14,508 bases of DNA from Jimgerdemannia flammicorona (lineage: Eukaryota > Mucoromycota > Endogonomycetes > Endogonales > Endogonaceae): NCBI GenBank assembly GCA_003990745.1, contig RBNI01004191.1, positions 1-14,508 of the forward strand, given 5' to 3'. A program made the position numbers and the translations under genes. Position 1 is the stretch's first letter, and each line of letters begins with the position of its first letter. Positions 8,582 to 14,508 of this stretch are shown one piece after another. The notes beneath the pieces are model-generated. The model did no database searches, was not told the DNA's origin, and saw only the letters and a program-made list of their open reading frames with translations.

Positions 8582-9790
8582 TCAATTATGAATAAGGAGC
8601 TCTACTACAGAATCGTCACATATCTGAGACAGCAAAAGATGCCCCAACATCTGGAAGAATGGACACAAATGATTATCAACAGGACATGGAAACAATTCAA
8701 AACCGACAGAGAAACACTGAGGAAAGGAAAACTACTAGTCATACCAGAACACAAGAAGGAGCAAGCAATGAAATCAGTATATGAACTCGGCTATCTAGAA
8801 GGAATCAATACATATGATAAGGCAAGAAGAATGATATGGTGGCCAGGAATGGAGGAAGATATCAGACAATTTGTCAAAATGTGTGACAAATGCCAGAAAC
8901 AAAAACAAGACCAACAAAACCAAGCCCCGGGATCAGCACACATAGAACCAATACTATTTGCCCACATAGCAATGGATGTAATTGGCCCCCTACCCCTGAC
9001 CTTGACTGGCAACTGATATATCATTATTATCATAGACCTTTTTATGAAATAGATAGAAGCAGGACTCCTCAAGGAAGCCAATGCACAGTCAATTGCTGAT
9101 TTCTTCTACAAAGAAATCATCTACCAGTTCAAGACCCCAATACAAGTAACTACAGACAGAGGAATGGAATTCATGAACCAGTTCTTTGAGGTTCTCTACA
9201 AGAAGTATAAGATCCAGCATATTCGAACCACAGCCTACCACCCTCAAGGAAATAGACAAGCAGAAAGGACAAACAAGATTCTCAAGAATGTTATCGCCAA
9301 GATCTGTGATAACTATGAAAACTGGGATCACTATCTGCTAATAGCATTATTGGCCCTTTGGAATATTAGATTACAAAGTACCTATTTTATCCCTCAGGAA
9401 ATACTGTTTAGAGAAGAAAGTTCTTAAGGAACCCTATTGTCCAATAGAGATACTGTATGGAAATAAGTAGACACAGAGATACGGAAACTGCACCAAATCA
9501 GGAAGAAGGCTGAGGATTACATAAACAAGGTGCAGACACTACAATGGAATAATGTGGAAAAGATTCACAAGCCCCTGGAGATTATCAAGATAGGAGACAA
9601 AGTTCTGATGTATTGAAATATAGTAGAAGCTTCATAGTCATAAAAGCTGGAGTCTAAGTGGAAAGGACCTTACCTTGTGCAAGATATAAAAGAGACCACC
9701 TTTTGGCTATAAAAACTCTCAGGCATAATCATCCCTACTACTATTCACTGAAACCAACTCAAGAAGTATCATGACCAATCAACAAAGTAA
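8582..9790 (+). pseudogene. Integrase with zinc finger, DDE core and GPY/F module
   Basis: Integrase inserts the cDNA. In the second frame the HHCC zinc finger keeps both Cys (8882, 8891 in CDKCQ). The two His positions read Tyr (TAT at 8780 and 8792, in VYELGYLEG), each one C-to-T step from His. The catalytic triad is intact: Asp in MDVIGPL (8975), Asp in TTDRGMEF (9155) and Glu in QAERTN (9263), with 35 residues between the second and third. Near 9012 and 9050 stops replace conserved residues, including the Trp of the usual KWIEA segment. The C-terminal module has KWKGPYLVQDI (9656-9688) and ends NQLKKYHDQSTK before TAA 9788. No chromodomain follows. Confidence 0.9.
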
Positions 9791-9815
9791 TGCTACTGCT
9801 CTCAAGATCACTAGC

Positions 9816-10295
9816 ATGGCCCAGTGAGCTATAGAAAGACAGTGGTGTTCCACCAAGCCACTAATGATGGAGGAATCCTTTGACAGCATCCAGAGTATAG
9901 TGCAGATACACTTATCATAGATCTTACATTTCAAGGCCTACCAGAACTAAACCGAGTTCCAGGAATACTTCAAGTTAGGACAGCTACTGAATTCAAAACC
10001 AAAGATGGGAAAAGAAGACTAGATCAAGGAATGTCAGCTCTCCTACATTCAAATTATGATTGCAAAAAGAGTACACAAGTTATTTAAGGATGATAAAGCA
10101 GTCTTAGCCCACTTCCAGGAAGTAATCCCAGGAGACTTCGGATACATCAAGAGACAACACTGGAAGAATATAATGATACAAATCATGCAGTATAAGGAGA
10201 TATAAATTGTAGAAGCCTGGGAATTCGAGTGAATAGGATACTCCGAAGATGAATCACCTATTTAGAAGAAAGATGTGATGGCTGATCCAAATTAG
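9816..10295 (+). pseudogene. Putative ORF3 after integrase, reaching into the 3' LTR
   Basis: An ATG with a good context (A at -3, G at +4) lies 25 bases after the pol stop in the third frame. The frame runs 159 codons to TAG 10293-10295, which is 20 bases inside the LTR. It is broken by about seven stops, all one step from Gln, Arg or Trp codons, the same density as gag-pol. The reading looks protein-like and hydrophilic, with segments such as FQEYFKLGQLLNSKPKMGKE and HFQEVIPGDFGYIKRQHWK. It has no membrane segment, so it is not env-like. The polypurine tract is inside it. I do not recognise the family. A rival open stretch in the second frame (9884-10085) is shorter and less convincing. Confidence 0.5.
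10264..10273 (+). promoter_or_regulatory. Polypurine tract
   Basis: AGAAGAAAGA is an uninterrupted purine run ending exactly at the first base of the 3' LTR. That is the position of the plus-strand primer in LTR retrotransposons. In ORF3 the same bases are read as Lys-Lys-Asp. Confidence 0.7.
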
Positions 10296-10738
10296 TAATA
10301 TGAAACAGGAGAATTAGACATTTGATCGCGGTACCTGAATCTGATTCCCAATATAGTTTAGCCTTATAAATAGCAGTCATATTCTGCAAAGTACAGAAAC
10401 TTTAATATTCACAAAGATTTAGGAGATGTTAGAATGTTTGCAATCAATGAAATCCTAGCAGATGTTAAAAGATTCGATACTTGCAGAAAATGACTTACTA
10501 CTTAGCCACCTTATAGCTAGCAAACTTGTATAAATAACCCAGTATCTTCGAGTGAATAAACCTCAGATCGAAATAGTTCAAGCAAAGAGAAAGTAAAGGA
10601 ACTAGTAAGCCTGTGGGCAGATACACTTCGAACTCACCCATCCCTGTATCTTAAGGACTCTGTAGAGTCAAAGAAGAGCAAGTTTTCAAGATACAGAAAT
10701 CTGACATACTTCAAAGGTTAAGTATCCACTATATTATA
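10274..10738 (+). repeat. 3' LTR
   Basis: The same length as the 5' LTR, starting TGTGATGG and ending TTATA where the other copy ends TTACA. Both LTRs carry the ORF3 stop (TAG 10293), the TATA-like box and AATAAA. Changes are shared out between copies: some sites are C or G only in the left copy, others only in the right. This fits independent mutation of both after insertion. Confidence 0.95.
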
Positions 10739-12060
10739 ATATATATAATCTATAAATTTAGTTTAACTCTTTGTTATTATTATAATTTAAATAATCATTT
10801 TTACTTAAATATTTTTTCATCATTGTTTTTATTTTATTACTATCTTTATTTTTAAATATTAGTTTTATTATTTTAATTTTTATTATTATATATTATTATA
10901 TTAATTTTCAGTCTCTAGAAAGTTTAATATAATTATTTAGTATTAATTATATATTTTTTAAAAATTATAATATAAATATATACATATAATATAATATTCT
11001 GTTTTAGTTATAAAATTTTAATTAAACTATTATAGTAATTTAAAGATTTTAAAAGATTTTAAATAGTAAATTATCTTAATAATATTTATATCTTGAATAA
11101 ATATATAAGTAAAACTTAGTAATAATATTATTTATATAAAAAGAGTATTAAGTATTAATAATAATAATAATAAAATAATATAGCTATAGAAATTACTAAA
11201 AGAAAATTAAAGTTTAAGTAATATAACTATATATTAATCTTTTAGAATAATCAATCAACTATTACTGAAATAAAAAATTATATATTATAATTAAATAAAA
11301 TATAACATAACTAATAGTTTAATATTTATATTAATAAAAACAAAAATTTATATCAACTTTAACATTAATATAATATATACTAGTTTAAAATTTATAATAG
11401 ACTTAATATATATCATAAGATATTTTTAGACTTTTAAAAGAGTTTTTATATTTCTACTCTATATTTTTTATATTTTAATTTTCTTTATTATAAATTTTAT
11501 ATTTATTATAATTAATATTTAGATTTTAGATTTTAAATTCTTATCAATATTTTATATTTATAGTTATTTAGTTAATTTATATTTCTGTTTTTTTTTTTTA
11601 TTCTATATTTTTATTTTATAATTTAATTAGTTACTTAGATTATAACTCATTAAGTAAGAGCATTAAAATAAAACTTAAATAATAAGTATTTTATAACTTA
11701 GACTTAGATATAAATATTATCAAAGATATATTATTAATATTTATAATATATAAATATATAGATATTTTAAGTATTAATAAAATATTCTTTATTCTTTATT
11801 TTTTATTTTAAATATATTATTAATAATATTTTATTTATAAAAACAGTTTAGAAATATATCTGAATATATATTATATTAGTAATATCAGTCTTATTAATTT
11901 TATAACTACATATTTACTCTTACTAATCTATATTATTTAATTTATTTTAAAAGTATAATTGTAAAATTTAATATTAAAAGTCTTAATATATATTTATCTT
12001 TTTAAATATTATCTATATTATTTTTATATACTCTTATTTATTATTTTATAATAATTACTA
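10739..12060. other. AT-saturated block, no readable gene
   Basis: By eye about nine in ten bases are A or T over 1.3 kb, with runs of TATTA and TTTAAA type words and no protein-like frame on either strand. It is the right arm of the block that begins at 3884. The likeliest origin is old repeat DNA driven to near-pure AT by RIP. A mitochondrial insertion cannot be excluded, but no mitochondrial gene was recognised. Confidence 0.7.
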
Positions 12061-12062
12061 AT

Positions 12063-13295
12063 ACTGAAAAAAAGAATTAATTGAATATAATATAGTGTCA
12101 TGTAGTAGTCACTGAGTCCTTCAAATATATCAGATTCTCTTCAAGATATATCTCTTAAACTAACTATAAGTTTGTTATAAGTAAGTTCTTATTGAAGTAC
12201 CTTCTCAAGATCTTATAGCCCTCAAACTTCTTATCTTTAAATTGTCTTATTATCTCTTAGATAGCTTGTATAGAATTGAATATAAGTGAACTTGACTGAC
12301 TTTATTTCAAAGAAAATAAGAGAGATATTTATATAAAATATAATTCAATAGTTACTAAGATATAAAGCTAAATATAAATTTCAATAACCAAATAAAATAC
12401 TAGAATACAGAAAACTTCAGTTATAAGTACAAATTCAAGTATCTGTATAGATAGTTGTATAAGTTCAGAATGCTAGTAGATTTCAGTAATACAGAAAAAG
12501 AATGCTGATAGAATTCAGTTATATAGAAAAAGGATGCCAGAAGATTTTGATGTTACTAAGAACTTAGAGCAGAATGTTCAGAATCCTGGGGGCTTCATCT
12601 TTATTACTATTATCAAAACTAGAGATTGGAAATAGGATGTCTTTGAAGAAGATGAGATCAGCAAATGTTTTGTCCATTTTGTATACTTTGTATATATTAC
12701 CAATTAGCAGAATAATGTCATCACTAATGATATCATTATGTTTGGTGACAGGGAGAGCAAGGAGATCTGAGACTTTCTAATTTATAAAGATATCTTCTAT
12801 AAAATAAAGAACAAATATAGGGTCTTGAGAAGGTCTAACCTAGATGCTGGAGCCTTGGAATACTGAGATCAATTCTTACAGGAATTGATCTGGATTATTC
12901 TGGAGAATGAGATTCCAGAATTCTTCTACTTCATCACTATTGAGAGTGATAGTAGACTAGACTTCTGTAGCCACCATAGTCTTTAGTATATTGGTATAGC
13001 AGGCTGACAATTCCTTGAAGTCTGAGACTCTAGTATACTCTAAGTTGGGGATTGATCATGTGCATGCCTAGAGACCTGATAAATCTTCTTGGCTATCATA
13101 CATCTATAGAAGTAGCATCTTATATCTCTTGAGGACTAGCCTGAGAGAATTCCTAGTAGAGGAGATTTCTTATTTTATATTCCTGCCATATTCAGAGATA
13201 TTCAGTAGTGATAGTAATCCTTGTTTCCATTTTATAATAGTAAAGAATATAGTGATAAGAGTTACTAGTACTCAGATTGAGGCTAGAAGTCCTTC
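12063..13295 (-). pseudogene. Long decayed protein frame of unknown family
   Basis: One minus-strand frame stays protein-like over about 411 codons without a frame change, interrupted by about 23 stops. Most stops are TAG, TAA or TGA where Gln or Arg would fit. Readable pieces include SIPNLEYTRVSDFKELSACY, the acidic LNSDEVEEFWNLILQNNPDQ, SDLLALPVTKHNDIISDDII and KDILFPISSFDNSNKDEAPR. The stop density and AT drift grow toward 12063, where the AT-saturated block begins. The beginning is unclear: the first 40 codons are hydrophobic and may be leader. No transposase, RT or other motif was seen, so this may be a repeat-encoded protein or a host gene caught in mutation spreading from repeats. Confidence 0.5.
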
Positions 13296-13923
13296 TTATA
13301 TAGCTTCTTATATACAACTGCTCCTTTCTCTGCTACCTTACTGATCACAAGGTTTGGTAGGCAACCTTCCGAGTCCCCTTCCCCTATTATTACCCCTCTA
13401 CCTCAGGTTGGTTTGCTGTACCTGCATGGGCATGGTGGGAGGAGGGCAATAGTGATGAGTTGCCCCTTTATTGGTGTCAGATTGGTGTCTTTTCCACTTT
13501 TTTGTAGTTTCTGGTGTCTTCAGCTACATCTGGAGTGCATCCGTTTTGGTGTGGCACCTTCTTCCTTTTGCTGTCACCAACAAGGTGCTGTCTCGGTGTA
13601 TCTCGGGCTACATAGGGAGTCAGCTGACCTTGGGTGTCAAGTGCTCAGTGTAGGTTACCTGTAGGTCCTCAGTGCCTGTGGTGGGGCCCTCTGGCTTTGG
13701 TAAGCTTCCTGGCGAGCACGGTTCTGGCATAGGTGACTGCTTTTCAGGTGATGTTGGGATAGGAGGAGAGATGGCTGTCACAGATAGGAGGAAGGGTGAT
13801 TATGATGAACTAGTGGGGTGCCAGGCTGGGGGCGGTCATTGGGGCTAGGGTGGACAATATTTCGGTGGGACCTTTCGATTGGCTAGTGGGGAGTGGGGTG
13901 GTGCAGGGGCCGGTATCCTGGCT

Positions 13924-14070
13924 GTACCCAACTGGAACTGGGAGCTGATGCAGCAATGCGATCGAGATCCACAGGCTTGGGGAGTGGGACCTTCCTCATT
14001 TGGCAGTACCCAACTGGAACTGGGAGCTGACATGGCAACGTGATTGAGGCCCACAGGCTCGGGGAGTGGG
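13924..14070 (+). repeat. 82-bp tandem duplication (two copies, second partial)
   Basis: Copies begin at 13924 and 14006 with GTACCCAACTGGAACTGGGA. The first 25 bases are identical. The next 40 align without gaps with about ten differences, all transitions. The period of 82 is not a multiple of three, so the repeat would not keep a reading frame and is more likely part of a control region or leader. Confidence 0.8.
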
Positions 14071-14409
14071 AGTGGGATCTCTTCAGGCCCTAGCCCATGT
14101 GTAAGTCCTTTGAGAAAGATGCTGCATATAAGTCCTTTACTCACTCACTTTGAATCCACTTTGCTCTCTGTTGGTTAGTTGGGGGGTTTTTCTTTACCTC
14201 GGACTTTCTTTTGGGGTTTGGGAGGCTATTCTTTATTCAGTCCCAGCACTGCTAGATCTGACGTATAGGTGTGCTCTTGCATGTAAACAATGATCCAGCC
14301 CTAGTGAGCAGACAAATCTAGTCTATGTCATGGGGGTTGACGTAGCCAGTGTTCGACAGGCATAGCTGGAGTGGTGGGACTGCTGGACAATTTAGTAGCC
14401 TAGGTTAAT

Positions 14410-14508
14410 GGGGGGATATTGTTCGGTGGGTAGTGGGGGAGGGTTTTGGCCTATATAGTCTAGGTTCCCTTTCAATAAAAATCCGCGGGACTATAAGTCC
14501 GTTAAAAA
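14410..14508 (+). repeat. Possible LTR start cut by the window edge
   Basis: A G-rich run (TGGGGGGATAT, 14409-14419) is followed by TGTTCGGTGGG from 14420, then a TATA-like CTATATAG (14451-14458) and AATAAAAAT (14475-14483). Polypurine tract, TG start, TATA box and poly(A) signal in this order are typical of the right end of an LTR element. The partner LTR was not found in the window; a loosely similar TTTCGGTGGGAC near 13860 is too short to count. Confidence 0.3.

Larger units (their letters stand above)
4603..9790 (+). pseudogene. gag-pol polyprotein of the retrotransposon, broken
   Basis: From ATG 4603 (first ATG after an in-frame TAA at 4576) one frame runs through Gag, protease, dUTPase, RT and RNase H to about 8553. 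From about 8585 the reading continues one frame later through integrase to a likely natural stop TAA at 9788-9790. There is no frame change between Gag and Pol, so the ancestor probably made a single polyprotein. About 26 stops interrupt the first part and about 10 the second. Most are TAG at expected Gln positions; some are TGA replacing Arg or Trp in recognisable motifs. The one-base shift near 8553-8585 is more likely an indel than a programmed shift, because it lies between RNase H and integrase. Confidence 0.9.
4024..10738 (+). mobile_element. Ty3/Gypsy-type LTR retrotransposon with dUTPase domain, RIP-inactivated
   Basis: The element is 6,715 bp with two 465-bp LTRs beginning TGTGATGG; the left one ends TTACA and the right one TTATA. 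The order is LTR, primer-binding site, Gag with one zinc knuckle, protease, dUTPase, reverse transcriptase, RNase H, integrase, ORF3, polypurine tract, LTR. Integrase following RNase H places it with Ty3/Gypsy rather than Ty1/Copia. Gag to RNase H share one frame, integrase is in the next frame, and ORF3 is in the third. More than 30 in-frame stops break the frames, nearly all explicable as C-to-T or G-to-A changes at Gln, Arg or Trp codons. No chromodomain follows the integrase. The copy cannot be autonomous. Confidence 0.95.
13300..14508. other. G/T-skewed, GC-richer segment, probable second repeat element part
   Basis: Composition changes abruptly near 13340 from AT-rich to about half G+C, and the + strand is strongly rich in G and T. 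The minus strand is therefore A/C-rich; a weak minus-strand reading at about 13680-13500 contains LTPYVARDTPRQHLVGDSKR and nearby basic residues, but stops are frequent on both sides. A tandem duplication at 13924-14070 and a possible LTR start at 14420 suggest non-coding control regions of a retroelement. No complete gene can be supported. Confidence 0.35.

Noticed and set aside
4603..9790. Possible variant genetic code with TAG or TAA as Gln
   Set aside because: The many stops at Gln positions could suggest recoding. TGA also replaces Arg and Trp, and key residues are lost by the same kind of transitions, and the seven-helix gene nearby has no such stops. RIP explains everything with one cause.
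9790..9815. Chromodomain at the integrase C-terminus
   Set aside because: The pol frame ends after the GPY/F module, and neither the remaining bases nor ORF3 show the aromatic cage pattern of a chromodomain.
10739..12060. Mitochondrial DNA insertion or centromere core
   Set aside because: The AT level would allow either, but no mitochondrial coding or tRNA-like sequence was recognised, and no tandem array or other centromere evidence can be seen in 1.3 kb. RIP-saturated repeat is the simplest reading.
1..14508. CRISPR array, operons, ribosome-binding sites or other prokaryotic features
   Set aside because: There is no regularly spaced short repeat series, and the genes have spliceosomal introns. 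Prokaryotic signals do not apply.

Overview
The window looks like nuclear DNA of a filamentous ascomycete. It has a small multi-intron gene with short fungal-type introns (65 to 123 nt scale, GTATGT or GTGAGT donors, mostly CAG or TAG acceptors). The repeats are damaged by transitions that turn CAG, CAA and CGA codons into stops, which is the pattern expected of repeat-induced point mutation (RIP). The AT-saturated block beside ordinary-composition DNA fits the same picture. No species is claimed.

Layout. Bases 1-232 hold the last exon of a membrane protein that enters from the left. Bases 1036-2525 hold a 7-exon gene for a 302-residue, seven-helix membrane protein, including a 12-nt microexon. 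Bases 3242-3883 (minus strand) hold an open frame that runs up to the edge of an AT-rich block and stops there, so it is probably a gene truncated at its 5' side. From about 3884 the DNA is AT-saturated. Inside that block lies a complete but inactivated Ty3/Gypsy-type LTR retrotransposon, 4024-10738, with two 465-bp LTRs. AT-saturated DNA resumes at 10739-12060. Bases 12063-13295 (minus strand) read as one long decayed protein frame of unknown family. Bases 13300-14508 are much richer in G+C with strong G/T strand skew, an 82-bp tandem duplication and a possible LTR edge at the right end.

The retrotransposon is the most informative part. Gag, protease, a dUTPase domain, reverse transcriptase and RNase H lie in one continuous frame. 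The integrase follows in the next frame after a one-base shift. A further reading frame (ORF3) lies after integrase and runs through the polypurine tract into the 3' LTR. The dUTPase sits between protease and reverse transcriptase and shows all five trimeric-dUTPase motifs. Well over 30 in-frame stops and several lost catalytic or zinc-binding residues make the copy inactive: YIDN instead of YxDD in RT, both His of the integrase zinc finger changed to Tyr, and the first Cys of the Gag knuckle changed to Tyr. The two LTRs differ at about 31 positions by eye, all transitions and with no gaps.

The history suggested is: old repeats mutated to near-pure AT, a later insertion of the dUTPase-bearing element into that block, milder mutation of the newer element, and loss of the 5' part of the neighbouring minus-strand gene. 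That order is inference from composition and divergence.
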